Positions 21,348 to 31,962 of a stretch of 64,000 bases of DNA are shown here, piece after piece. The stretch spans positions 5,694,415 to 5,758,414 of the forward strand of contig JAKSZU010000008.1 of assembly GCA_026018925.1 (NCBI GenBank), written 5' to 3'. Positions within the stretch are counted from its first letter, which is position 1. Each line of letters opens with the position of its first letter. This DNA comes from Tupaia tana (Eukaryota; Chordata; Mammalia; Scandentia; Tupaiidae). The position numbers were made by a program, and so were the translations under genes. The notes beneath the pieces are model-generated. The model had not been told where the DNA came from. It saw nothing but the letters and a program-made list of their open reading frames with translations, and did no database searches.

Positions 21348-21384
21348 CTGTTTTTTTTTTGTTGTTGTTGTTGTTGTTGTTGGT
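21348..21384. repeat. T-run and (TTG)n microsatellite
   Basis: A poly-T run is followed by about seven TTG units, upstream of the ORF1 start. Confidence 0.8.
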
Positions 21385-21474
21385 ATTGTTTCCCTCTCTC
21401 TGCTTCCTTTTCTGCACACTTCCCAACCCTCATATTAAACTTCAAAAGTTTGGGAAGAAACCGACCATCCACCA

Positions 21475-21966
21475 GATGACTAGAAATTGCTGCAGGACCA
21501 CAAGAAATATGGAGAAGCAGGAAAATGCCTCTCCTCCAATTGAAACGGATAGCTCCTCTTCATCCACACACGGTTCAAGGGAATTCATGGAAATGTCTGA
21601 TAAACAATTCGGATCATTCATAATGGCAAAGCTAACAGAGATCGAAGAGAAGAGAGACAAGGAACTGCTGAAGGCGAAGGAGAAAGGAGTTGAAGAGTTC
21701 TAGGAGGTGAGGAAATTCACGCAAGATCTAAAAGAGGAGTTTCACACTTTACAAAAGAATCAGATGGAGCTGTTAGAGATGAAGGCTATAATACAAGAAG
21801 TCAAAATCTCCCTTGAAAGTATTAAAAGCAGACTAGATCATCCAGAAAATGGAATCTCTAATGTAGAAGAGAAAATGGCTGGCCTAGAAAGGTCCACCAT
21901 AAAGACTGAGAAAATGGCCCAAAACTTTGAGAATAATATGCAAGAAGTACTAGATACAATTAAACG
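21475..21966 (+). pseudogene. L1 ORF1 N-terminal half (coiled coil), joined to the VNTR
   Basis: The ATG at 21475 begins MTRNCCRTTRN, homologous to 10781. A TAG at 21701-21703 stands where the homolog has CAG. The next frame-compatible stretch from 21707 continues KFTQDLKEEFHTLQKNQMEL and a heptad-rich coiled coil to about 21966. The RNA-binding C-terminal half is absent, because the reading frame runs into the GC-rich repeat up to 22537. It could only be a truncated coiled coil with a repeat tail. Confidence 0.6.
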
Positions 21967-21967
21967 T

Positions 21968-22830
21968 CCAGGGGAGGCAGGCGGGGGCTCCGCTCCACGT
22001 GCCGGTGCGCGGGGGTGGGGAGGCGGGTGCGGGGGCTCCACTCCACGTGCTGGGGCGCGGGGTCAGGGCGCAGGGGCTCCACTCCACGTGCCCTGTCTGG
22101 AGGTCCGGCCCGACTGGGGCTCTGCCCCGCATGCCGTGGCCGGGGCTCTGTCCCATGTGCCGTGGCCGGGGTCAGCCCCGCGTGCCGTGGCCGGGGCTCT
22201 GTCCCGCGTGCCGTGGCCGGGGCTCTGTCCCGCGTGCCGTGGACGGGGCTCTGTCCCGCGTGCCGTGGCCGGGGTCTGCCCCGCGTGCCGTGGCCGGGGC
22301 TCTGCCCCGCGTGCCGTGGCCGGGGCTCTGCCCCGCGTGCCGTGGCCGGGCTCTGCCCCGCGTGCCGTGGCCGGGGCTCTGACCCCGCGTGCCGTGGCCG
22401 GGGTCTGCCCCGCGTGCCGTGGCCGGGGCTCTGACCCCGTGTGCCGTGGCCGGGGTCTGCCCCGCGTGCCGTGGCCGGGGCTCTGTCCCGCGTGCCGTGG
22501 CCGGGGCCTGTCCCGCGTGCCGTGGCCTGGGCTCTGACCCCGCGTGCCGTGGCCGGGGTCTGCCCCGCGTGCCTTGGCCGGGGTCTGACCCGCGTGCCGT
22601 GGCCGGGGCTCTGACCCGCGTGCCTTGGCCGGGGCTCTGACCCCGTGTGCCATGGCCGGGGTCTGCCCCGCGTGCCGTGGCCGGGGCTCTGCTCCGTGTG
22701 CCCTATCCGGAGGTCCGGCCCGACCGGGGCTCTGCCCCGCATGCCGTGGCCGGGGTCTCCCCCGCGTGCCGTGGCCGGGGCTCTGCCCCGCGTGCCGTGG
22801 CCGGGGTCTGCCCCGCGTGCCGCATCAGCT
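21968..22830 (+). repeat. GC-rich minisatellite/VNTR, 26-28 bp unit
   Basis: A lead-in of CTCCACTCCACGTGC units (to about 22095) is followed by some 25 copies of a unit around GCCGTGGCCGGGGCTCTG, with unit lengths varying by 1-2 bp. A longer variant containing GGAGGTCCGGCCCGAC occurs near 22097 and near 22705, bracketing the array and suggesting higher-order duplication. It is very CpG-rich. Confidence 0.9.
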
Positions 22831-23215
22831 GATGGCCGTCTCTACTTTCCTGAGCCGCGTTCCTAAAACTGTGTTCCATGGAGATTCACCTACATTTGCG
22901 GGGCTGCACGAGACCCACCCTTGGTCCAGCCCTGAGTGGAGTCTACGTTCCCTATTGTTGGGAACTTTATGATCTGATAATTGGAAAAAAAAATCACGTT
23001 TATCATAAAAAATAATTAGAATAATAATAATAATGATTGGGGGAAACATAGGAAAGATATTGAATGTTGAAGCGGGGAGATTAATGTCTCTGTACTGACA
23101 TGCATAGCATTCCCTTTTGAAAAAGCAATGTAATACACTGTAAAGTTATATGTAATCCAATGTAATAAAAAAAAAGATAAAAAAATAAATAAATAAATAA
23201 ATAAATAAAAGAAAC

Positions 23216-24128
23216 ATACCTCACTGATAAAAACATACATAGATTAAATATTTTGGTACATATTATTTACAGTTTCATCTGTTTGTTGAGCAGGAATGTA
23301 CTTTGAACCCCATTTTCAGTGATCAGAAACAACAGCAGTCTTTAGAATGCATGAACCAGGGATGATCAGGGATGGAAACACCTTATCATGAAGTATATGC
23401 TACATACTTCCCATCTCCATTTTCTCAGAAGGGCTAAAGGCTATTTTGAACTGTTAAATTTTGCATACTTCTATGACAACCTACCCAATCTCTCTCTTGC
23501 CTTAACCAAAGTGTTAAGCATAATTGTCACAACTATTATGTTTCCTAGTAAAATATAAATATGATAAAACTGAAACTCCGTAAGTCAAAGGGTCTGCATG
23601 CTAAAATTATTTTACACACAAACAAGTTTAAGTACAAATTCACTGGTTATTTAATAGGCGGTTGTCTAAACTAGTTTCATATTGCATTGATATATTTAGT
23701 ATTATTCTTATAAAAAGTAGGTAACAGAATAAAAGTCCAAAATGTTACAAGTAGCTGAGTCTTTCTTTGGAATGAATTTAAAGAACTCAAGAACTTTGAA
23801 AAGTCTATAAATCACCAAAGCACTGATTTTTACCATGTCTTCACATGTCTTTCCAATTTTGTTTTTGTTCTTGCTTGGTCTATTTATTTATGCACAGTAA
23901 TGTGGTCTTCCAAAACCTCACAGTGGGTTTAAGTTTTCTTTTTCTCTCTCTTCCTAATGAACTATTGTTACATATAATTTTACCTATCTCAAGGTAAAAT
24001 GTACCAATAGCTGATACTGCAGATCTTTTCCAATTATAAACTCTTATCTCCCAACAATCCTCTATTATTAATAAATTACAAATTCTTTTTCACTGGCTAG
24101 GTTAAGATGCTCTTTGTTTTTTAAGAAC
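23216..24128. other. AT-rich unique sequence
   Basis: No gene, RNA gene or young repeat is visible. Confidence 0.4.
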
Positions 24129-24139
24129 CCATACTCATT

Positions 24140-24388
24140 GGGACCAGCAGAGAGCGTAATGGCTACATCTCTGGACTCCCATGTAGTCAATCGCCATTCG
24201 AGTCCCGGACTTGGTGGCTTAAACTCACACCAGGCACGTGTGCATGCACGCCCAAGATCTCGAGAGGAGAATGGAAGAGAAGGGATAGTGGCACAGCCAA
24301 CCCCCTTGGGGGGTGATTTCTCACTTTCTGTCTCTCTGTCTCTCTTTCTGACGAGTGCAAGCGCCCTATAGCAAAAACCTCTCCAAAA
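24140..24388 (+). mobile_element. tRNA-derived SINE, long form
   Basis: A complete copy. A perfect duplication CCATACTCATT lies at 24129-24139 and 24393-24403. Confidence 0.9.
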
Positions 24389-24403
24389 AAATCCATACTC
24401 ATT

Positions 24404-24842
24404 AATTTGAGACTTTGTTATCTGATTTTTAACTACTTTGCTTTTCTTTAGAACTGCATTTCACAGTAAAGAACATCACTGACATCTTTAACATATAATA
24501 TCTCCCAAGATAACCAGAAGAGTGAAATGCAAAAGTGTACAACAGATTATGTTGAAAGTGACATGTTTACAACTCCGATTTGCTTACTACACACTGTACG
24601 TATACCTCTAAAAACCACACTGTACAAGGATATAAAATGATTATATGTAAGTCAGAAATTATAATAAGAAATAATTCATGCATATATCAGGTCACAGTAT
24701 TACAGAGTAACAGAAGTACAGACTGTGTGAAAACTAAGTACACACAATGTATCGGTCACAAGTTCTAGTCAACTAAAGCTCAGTGATTCATCTGTCTTTG
24801 AGCAACCAAAGCAAAATAAAACCACTAAAAAAAGTAAAGACT
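24404..24842. other. AT-rich unique sequence
   Basis: Nothing recognisable beyond composition. Confidence 0.4.
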
Positions 24843-25094
24843 GGGCCAGTCAGTGATTGGTAGTTAAGGTGGCTGAACCCCACAGGGCTAACTACGTCAC
24901 CTGAGTACTGGACCAGGTGGCCTGAGGAACATGCCAGGAACATGTGTGCATGCCGAGGATTCTGAGAGAAGAATGGATGAGAGGGGATTGCAGTGTAGCC
25001 ATCTCCCCTTTGGGGTGACTTCTCACTTTATCTCTCTTTCCCTGGCAAGCGCAAGCACCCTAATGGCAAACAAAAACAAGCAAACAGAAAAAAA
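24843..25094 (+). mobile_element. tRNA-derived SINE, long form, diverged
   Basis: The head GGGCCAGTCAG, body GAATGGATGAGAGGGGATTGC and A-rich tail are present. GTAAAGACT before and GGAAAGACG after suggest a worn target duplication. Confidence 0.75.
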
Positions 25095-25334
25095 GGAAAG
25101 ACGATTACATTATCTTCCTTCAGGACAGAGAAAACATTCCAAGTAAGAAAAGAAGAGTGGAATCCCATAAGGCAAACTGAGGTAGTAGACTACTGAAAAA
25201 CATAGTAGTCTACCTGGTAAAACACAATAAAATATCACAATAAAAACCACAAACTGAAGGGGAAGACTTACAAAATATGCCAGAGTTGAAAAATATTTAT
25301 AAATAAATGTCCCTAACTTTAAAAATGGGGATTG

Positions 25335-25600
25335 GGGGATCAGCAATTGGTGTAATGGCTATGTCGCTGGACTCCCATGTAGTTGACCACGGTTCGAGTC
25401 CTGGACCCAGTGGCTTAAACTCACCCCGGGCGCTTGTGTGTGCGTGCCCAAGATCCAAAGAGGAGAATGGAGGAGAAGGGATTGCGGCGTGGCCATACCC
25501 CCTTGGGGGGGTTTCTCGCTTTCTGTCTCTCTGTCTCTATCTTTCTGGTAAGCGCACGTGCCCTATTGCAAAAAGAAAAAAACTCTCAAAAAAAAGAATA
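25335..25600 (+). mobile_element. tRNA-derived SINE, long form
   Basis: A complete copy with box B GTTCGAGTCC. AAAAATGGGG flanks both sides. Confidence 0.85.
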
Positions 25601-26107
25601 AAAAAATGGGGGTGGGAAGGATGAGGACACAATAGGCACTTGCTAGAAGTATTACAAAACCATTAGAAATCATGAATTATGTTCAACCTCAGTGTTAATT
25701 TAAAATACACAAAATTAGAAAGAAAATGTTTAACCTCTAAGATAAATAATAATTTTAAAAACCAAATTCTTAAAAAAGGTATGGAAAAATATGTTTTGCA
25801 TTTTTACTTATTAATTTAATAATACTCTGCTCCTCTCCTATCCTGAGGACACAAGAGTAACAACTCTCCACCTCCACGGGGAATTCTGGCATCTCTACAG
25901 CAGTCTTGTCCGCTCCCCAGCTCTTACCACCATCACGGGCATCTCCAAAGTCCTGGAGCCCCAAAGGTGACGACAGTGACTCCTTTGAGGCTGAAGACCT
26001 GGTCACCCAGCTGTCCAACCCTGATGCCTTTCTCCTCTGACCTGATCTCATTTCAGTTTGCTCATTCTTCTCCTACCTCTGCATTCGATGTCACTAGAGC
26101 TCTAGCC

Positions 26108-26290
26108 CAGATCAGCAAACTTCTTTCTGTAAAAGGCCAGACAGTAAATATTTTGGGATCCGCAAGCCAAACTTTGTGTCACTACTACTGAAGCACGCGG
26201 TGCTGAGTAACAGAGACCACAAACGATGTGCGAGTGGAAGAGTATGGCTGTATTCCAGTACAATTCTATTTCTCGACACTGAGGCTAGAA
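26108..26290 (+). mobile_element. hAT-Charlie type non-autonomous DNA transposon, fossil
   Basis: The ordered landmarks AGCAAACTTCTTTCTGTAAAAGGCCAGACAGTAAATATTTTGGG and GGCTGTATTCCAGTACAATTCTATTT (each shown here only as recognisable blocks) match a mammal-wide MER-class hAT family. The exact family name is uncertain. Confidence 0.6.
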
Positions 26291-27188
26291 TTTTGCATTA
26301 TTTTTATATCATAAAATACTCTTGATTTTTTCCCCAACCATTTGAAAATGTAAACTCTCTTCCTAGTTCACAGACTACACAGAAACAGGCAGCGGGCGGG
26401 GCTGGGCTCACGACCTGTAACCGACTGACCCCAGGACACCGCCCTTCCCGTGAGCAGCGCTCCTCTTACGGACTCTCCACCCCTCTCAGAGCCTCATTCT
26501 GCACCGCTAACTCCTAGCCTCTTTCGTGTGTGGGGTGTTCTATGAAGTTCAGCGCTCCTGAGGAAAGAGACCCACTGCCGGGAATGGCGTCACTCCAGAC
26601 TCCCGCTCACGCCCACCTGCGTGCTCAGTGCCCTCCCCTCGGGCTGCCATCCTCAGAGCACATCACCGGCCTGTCCGGGAGGGTCTCCCTGGTTCACCTA
26701 ACGGTCCTGCTTCACCACAGGAAAGCAGGTCATGAGACCAAAGGTCCCAATTTCCAGACTGCCACACTCACACTACCACCCCTGAGCACAGAACTCCAAC
26801 GGCTTCAACAGATGCCGCAGCACTGTGGATAACCAAGAGTGCAGAGAGCTGCACCGTCGTCTACAACCTGAAGCCTCTGTCCCCCTCACTCCTACTCTGT
26901 TAGCTGCCTTGTTCTCTGCCAAGGACCTCACAATCATCTGCTACAACCAGCAAAATGCCTGTCAGCGCACTACACCCACTCGCCAAGAGCTCAGAGCTGG
27001 GTCACCTCCAAAGCCACACTTCCAGCTTCTGGCCGCCCCGAGCCCTGGGTGCCCTCCAAAAGCGCTTCCAGCCGCACGGCTCCCGCAGCCTTCCGCGGTC
27101 CTCTGCGCACGGAGATGCCAGGTACGGGGCCGCATCTCCTAGGTCTTCGCTGAGCCACCGCCGCACCTTGATGAGCCTGTCCTAGGCT
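26291..27188. other. GC-richer unique sequence
   Basis: Open frames up to 105 codons exist but lack codon structure or a recognisable domain. It may contain old L2-like sequence. No gene is supported. Confidence 0.35.
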
Positions 27189-27480
27189 GCTCGAGCAGAG
27201 CAGGACACCACAGACTAGGTTCCTTCAGCATGACGTTTTCTCAGTTCTGGAGGCCGGGAGCCTGGCGCAGGTGCCAGCACGGTCAGTTTCTGGCGACCCT
27301 TCTTTTCTGTTCCAACAGAACACAGGCGAGAGTGGGAGCAGCCCTGTGCTGTCTCTCTCTGTAAGGACATTAATCCTGCTGGGTCTGGGCCCCACCTCTT
27401 ATGACCTCACTTAACTTTACTGTCTCCAAATACAGCCATTCTGAGGGCCAGAAATTCAACAAAAGAATTTGGGGTGGTTT
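27189..27480 (+). mobile_element. Old mammal-wide interspersed repeat, family unassigned
   Basis: The landmarks CAGTTCTGGAGGCCGGGAG, TAAGGACATTAATC, CACCTCTTATGACCTCA and CTCCAAATACAGCC appear in the order known from a common mammalian repeat. Fragments of the same kind occur near 34180 and 61195. Confidence 0.45.
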
Positions 27481-27504
27481 TCTAGCCTATTTTTGCTCTT
27501 AACA

Positions 27505-27780
27505 GACAATACCTGAGCCTAATTTATAAAAATAGCGGTTTATTCGACTCATGTTCTATAGGCCCAAGGTCCGGAGTCCACATGTAGTTGGGGTCTCTGG
27601 CTGCATCACCACACGGTGGGGGACAGGAGTACACGGATCTGGACCCAGCGTCTCTGTTCTGGCCTCATCGCTCACTTTACAAACACCCGGAGTCCATCAT
27701 TCCTCCCCCATGACCTTAATCCTAACAGCCAAACAGCATACACCTGGGACACAGACAGCATCTCCCGTCAGACTGCGCAG
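27505..27780 (-). mobile_element. MaLR-like LTR remnant, antisense
   Basis: CTAATTTATAAAAATAGCGG followed by TTTATTCGACTCATG resembles the reverse complement of MLT/MST/THE1 LTR ends. It is strongly diverged. Confidence 0.35.
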
Positions 27781-28085
27781 CATTTACACCGTACGTTTCC
27801 ACAGCTGAGTTACCAACACTGTGTGTACACTGGAAGGCAGAGAGGAGTGCAGCAGCCCTGTCTACCCACGGTGGGAGAGGCGCTACCTCAGGACCCTCAG
27901 GCTAGCAAATGGGGAGATGTCACCAAGAGCAGAACGTAGACAGAGCGATACAACCACTCACACACACAGAAAAGTCAACATTTTCTTCCAAATTATTAAC
28001 ACAATATTCAACTACAATACATTTCACAGATAAGTATTTCCATTTTAAATAGTTTTACAAATACTGTAACAGTGAGGTACATGAA

Positions 28086-28301
28086 AGTGGGTAAAATGCT
28101 CAAGAGAGGAACTGAGCTCCCACACGGCCAACCACAGTTAGAGTCCCAGACTTGGTGACTTGAAAATCATGCCGGGGCACATGTGTGTACATGCCCAAAA
28201 TCCCAGGAGGGGAAGGGACTGCGGTGTGGCCACTTTCCTTCTGTCTCTCTCCAGTGAATACACACACCCTATGGCAAAAACAACTGTAAAGAAAAAAAAA
28301 A
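28086..28301 (+). mobile_element. tRNA-derived SINE, long form, head damaged
   Basis: The GGCCAGCAG head is lost or degraded. Box B (AGTTAGAGTCCC), the body and the A-rich tail remain. Confidence 0.7.
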
Positions 28302-28328
28302 GTCCAAGAGATTTTAAAAATGTGTTCA

Positions 28329-28429
28329 AGGGGCCAGCAGGTGGTGTGGTGGTTAAGGGCACTGGACTCCCACATGGGTGACCACGTTCGAGTCCTGGAC
28401 CTGGCGGCTTGCTTTCTCACTCTCCCTCC

Positions 28430-28478
<49 letters not shown>

Positions 28479-28524
28479 CCTATCTGGTCAAATTAAAATA
28501 ATAAATAAATAAATAAAGTTAAAA
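28329..28524 (+). mobile_element. tRNA-derived SINE, short form
   Basis: A complete short copy with a long CT run and AATAAATAAAT tail. A perfect 14-bp duplication AAAAATGTGTTCAA lies at 28315-28328 and 28525-28538. Confidence 0.9.
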
Positions 28525-28539
28525 AAAAATGTGTTCAAA

Positions 28540-30020
28540 AAGTCAACCTAAAACCGTAAGCATATTTATGTACACTATCCTTCTTAAGCACTGCCTTGAT
28601 CTACAGTCCTCATTAGCATAAGGTTACAAGGACTGCTTCTGGCCCATGAGTCCTCTGAGTTCAGTTACTGTGGCAAAGCAATAAAACGAGTTTTAGTCGG
28701 AAACAGTCATACTGTTTTTTTGACATTTGACACCACTTTCTGAAACTTAAAACACTATCCATATATTTTCCTGTGCATATAAGCCAAACGTTTGTGAAAA
28801 GCAGGTCAAGAAAAATTATGAAGAAATCCCTAAAACTAGCAAATGCATCCTGTCATTTACCAGACAGTACCACTTATTTGGGGTCACACCAAGGGAATTC
28901 ATGGGCCGGACTCTCAGTTGAGTTTCTTTTCAACACATCATAAAGTAAAAAGTACAATTAAGTGATATTTTCTGAGATAAAATGCCTCCTTTTTGTCTGG
29001 TGTTTGTGAAATGACAACAAAACCCTTGTATTGTTAAAATAAACCCAAAAACTGTAGAGTACCTCCTAAAGCTGTAGACAAAGCCATTCATCCGAGTCAG
29101 AGCAACCAAAAGCAGCAGTGGGCACAAACACGGGGTTCAAGACTCTGACTTCCTTTATTTTTTTTTTTTTAATATGAGATAAAAGAGGTAGCAGATAAAG
29201 CTATGCTCAGTGCCTGGGCTTCAGTCGGGGGCACTGCTCCGCAGCCTTCTCCCACATTGGGCTCCCGTAGCCATGACAGCCCGCACCTCCCCAAGCACCC
29301 TCCCTGTGGTACTCCACACAAGCAGCCCTTTCCCAGTTCCCCAAAGTAGGACTTCTAGCAAACTCCAACTGCGTCTCTGCCATGCAATAAGCCACAGACA
29401 CAGACACCTCAGCCCTAGGTGGGTCTCTTCCCTGGGTGCTCAACTGCAGCCCTCGAGGTTATTATATCTCACTTTTCCTATGTCTAACATTTCAGTTCTT
29501 ATTGCTTCCTTACTTCTTACTAGCCAACTCCCTGTTCTGGTACACAATTTTTCACTTAAATATTTTCTGTTCAAATTCCTGGATGATTTTGCACTCCTGA
29601 CTGGACTCAGACTCCTACAACCTTGAAAAACAAAAATAACTACACTGAGGCCGCTTGGAATAAGGGCAGAGGGGGGCAATAAACTGAACTGAGAATTTAA
29701 CACACACAGATACTCAGTCAGCCAACATACCACAATCCATACTGTTTTCTCCTTTTTAATTTGGCAAAACTTTAAGTACACGTCACCAGGTTGTGTGTCG
29801 GGAGAGCTGTCCAGAGGAAGCTGGATCCAACGGTGACTAAATGTACGGAGGGCAGCAGCCACCAAGCCTGCCGCCTTCAAGGTCCTACCAGAAAACCCAT
29901 CACACAGACAGACTTTCAGACAGGATACTCTAGTGGCTTCACACTGCAAGTCAGCTGGAACAGTGTGTGCTAACTAAAGGACCCAAGAGACAGGTATGAT
30001 TTCTGGAGGAAAAAAACACT
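28540..30020. other. Unique sequence
   Basis: No repeat or gene is confidently recognisable. A T-rich run at 29157-29171 is the only simple feature. ORFs up to 169 codons overlap on opposite strands without coding signs. Confidence 0.35.
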
Positions 30021-30038
30021 GAAAATCTCCTTAAATTT

Positions 30039-30302
30039 TTTTGAGAGTTTTTTTTTGTTTGTTTGTTTGTTTTGCTATAGGGCGCGTGCGCTCACCAGAA
30101 AGACAGAGAGAAAGACAGAAAAGGAGAAATCACCCCCCGGGGGGATGGCCACGCCGCAATCACTTCTCCATTCTCCTCTCGGGATCTTAGGCACGCACGC
30201 ACACGTGCCCCGCATGAGTTTAAGCCACCGGGTCTGGGACTCAAACCGCGATCAACAACACAAAAGTCCAGCGACATAGACATTATGCCAACTGCTGGTC
30301 CC
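30039..30302 (-). mobile_element. tRNA-derived SINE, long form (left half of a dimer)
   Basis: A complete minus-strand copy ending CTGCTGGTCCC. It is separated from the next SINE only by T-rich tail sequence and shares one target duplication with it. Confidence 0.9.
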
Positions 30303-30572
30303 TCTTTTTTATTTTTTTTCTATGAGCAATTTTTGCTATGGGGCATGTGCGCTTGCCAGAGAGACAGAGAGCAAGAGAGACAGAAAGTAAGAAATCCCTC
30401 CCCAGGGAGATGGCCACACTGCAATCCCTTCTCCTCCATTCTCCTCTCAGGATCCTGGGCAGACAGGGACACGCACCTGGTGTGAGTCTGAAGCCACCAG
30501 GTCCAGGACTCAAACCACAGTCAGCTACATGGGAGTCCAGCAACATAACTATTACTCCATCCGCTGGTCCCA
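30303..30572 (-). mobile_element. tRNA-derived SINE, long form (right half of a dimer)
   Basis: A complete minus-strand copy. An 18-bp perfect duplication GAAAATCTCCTTAAATTT at 30021-30038 and 30573-30590 encloses both halves. Confidence 0.9.
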
Positions 30573-30590
30573 GAAAATCTCCTTAAATTT

Positions 30591-31710
30591 CACAGGCAGC
30601 CTAAAAATAGAAATCCACAAAGGATTGTAAAGGGACAGGAAACACGGGAAGACCAACTTTTAAAACAAAGGCCAGAAATAGACAACAGTAAAGGTTACTT
30701 TTTCTTGTTAGTAAAATTTCAAGGTGAAAGAAGGAAAAAAAACATTGAAAAAATATTCGTTGGAAAAAGGCCACCCCAGAGTTGAAGGAACACAGAGAAG
30801 AAATCAAATATAAAACAGACATGAAAGCATTCAGTATATGTGTTCTATTACCTATTTAACAGAAAAACAATTTTGGAGTGAAAACCAGTGAGTGACTAAA
30901 TAAGCCACACACATGCAGTGCACCACAGCGCAGAGCAGAGCGGTCACTGCCAGCCTTCTGTCTACCAGGGCGAATGTTTTATCTGACTGTGCACTGGGTG
31001 GGAAGGTACTCATGAAGGATAAAAATACTTGCAAAGATAGCAATTTTTAGTAATGCGTGTTATCCAATGTTACTGTAATTTCTTCATTTCCTTTACAGCT
31101 GGTGAGCCTAGGGTGAAAATGCACATTGTTGTGAAATTACAGTCAACACCGAGGGACAGTCTCTTTCCCCACCAAGAACAAAAAGAATGTGCACAGCTTC
31201 TTCAAAAGCAAGGCTCTTCCTCTCACTCATCCTGGAAAGCCTCCTATTAGCAAAGACCCAAAGACCCCAGAGAAGCAATGTGAACAGCGTGAACTCTGCC
31301 CCTTCCTGCCTCCACAGGCAGCCTCAGACGCCCAGGCAGGAATGTGCTTCTCCTTCCTTCTGCTCTCCTTCCTCTGTATCATCAAGCATCACAAACTTTT
31401 CATTACAGTTTTTTCTAGATTAATTTCATGGGAGAGGGAGGTTCCCACCACTTCCAATTTCCCATGTCTGAAATCAAAGCCTTCCACATCGCCCCTTACC
31501 TTTCAAACCAACTACTCTGCTCAGTGACTGCCACTCCCCTTAGTGAGAACCCTTTCCCATCACCACCCCTATCATCACTATCCCCACCCTTTCCTATCAC
31601 CTATCCTCAGACTGCTCCATCACCCTAACAAACCTGAAGATAATCTTCCTACCTACAGTTCTCCCCCTGTGCATCCTGAATACCACTTGGTTTACTTCTG
31701 TAGTTAAAGG
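30591..31710. other. Unique sequence, pyrimidine-rich towards the right
   Basis: 31200-31640 is C/T-rich and could be a worn L2-type fragment. Open frames there have no recognisable domain. Confidence 0.35.
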
Positions 31711-31721
31711 AAGAAGCTCCA

Positions 31722-31941
31722 GAAGCAGATGGAGTAATGCTTGTCACTGGACTCACACGAAGTCAACCACAGTTCGAGCCCCAGATCCTGCGACTTAAAA
31801 CTCATGCCAGACACATTTGCGTGCATGCCCAAAAGCCCAAGAGGAGAACGAAGGAGAAGGCTGCGGAGTGGCCATCCCCAGTGATTAAGCGCTCTGTCTC
31901 TCTGGAGAGCGCACATGCCATAGAGCAAAAATCTCTCAAAA
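31722..31941 (+). mobile_element. tRNA-derived SINE, long form, shortened
   Basis: A target duplication AAGAAGCTCCA lies at 31711-31721 and 31942-31952. The right duplication is about 10 bp from the 5' end of the EIF4A1 pseudogene. The central part is shorter than consensus. Confidence 0.85.
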
Positions 31942-31962
31942 AAGAAGCTCCAAAAATCAAAG

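Larger units (their letters stand above)
20855..23200 (+). mobile_element. Composite retroelement: L1 5' UTR, ORF1 N-half, GC-rich VNTR, A-rich tail
   Basis: In order: an L1-type 5' UTR with a 39-bp perfect direct repeat (20854-20892 and 21182-21220) and a CpG-rich near-palindrome at 21222-21250; the ORF1 coiled-coil half (21475-21966); a GC-rich tandem repeat (21968-22830); a unique 3' segment; and an (AAAT)n tail ending near 23200. AAATAAATAAAAGA lies on both flanks (from 20844 and from 23199) and may be a target duplication, though it is low-complexity. The layout recalls SVA/LAVA logic but with different parts. Whether it moves as one unit is not proven by one copy. Confidence 0.6.

Noticed and set aside
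21960..22742. 260-codon open frame on the minus strand and several plus-strand frames
   Set aside because: They lie in the GC-rich tandem repeat, where stop codons are rare by composition; several overlapping frames are open at once.
29440..29949. 169-codon minus-strand frame
   Set aside because: No domain, no splice context, and an overlapping plus-strand frame of similar length; treated as chance.
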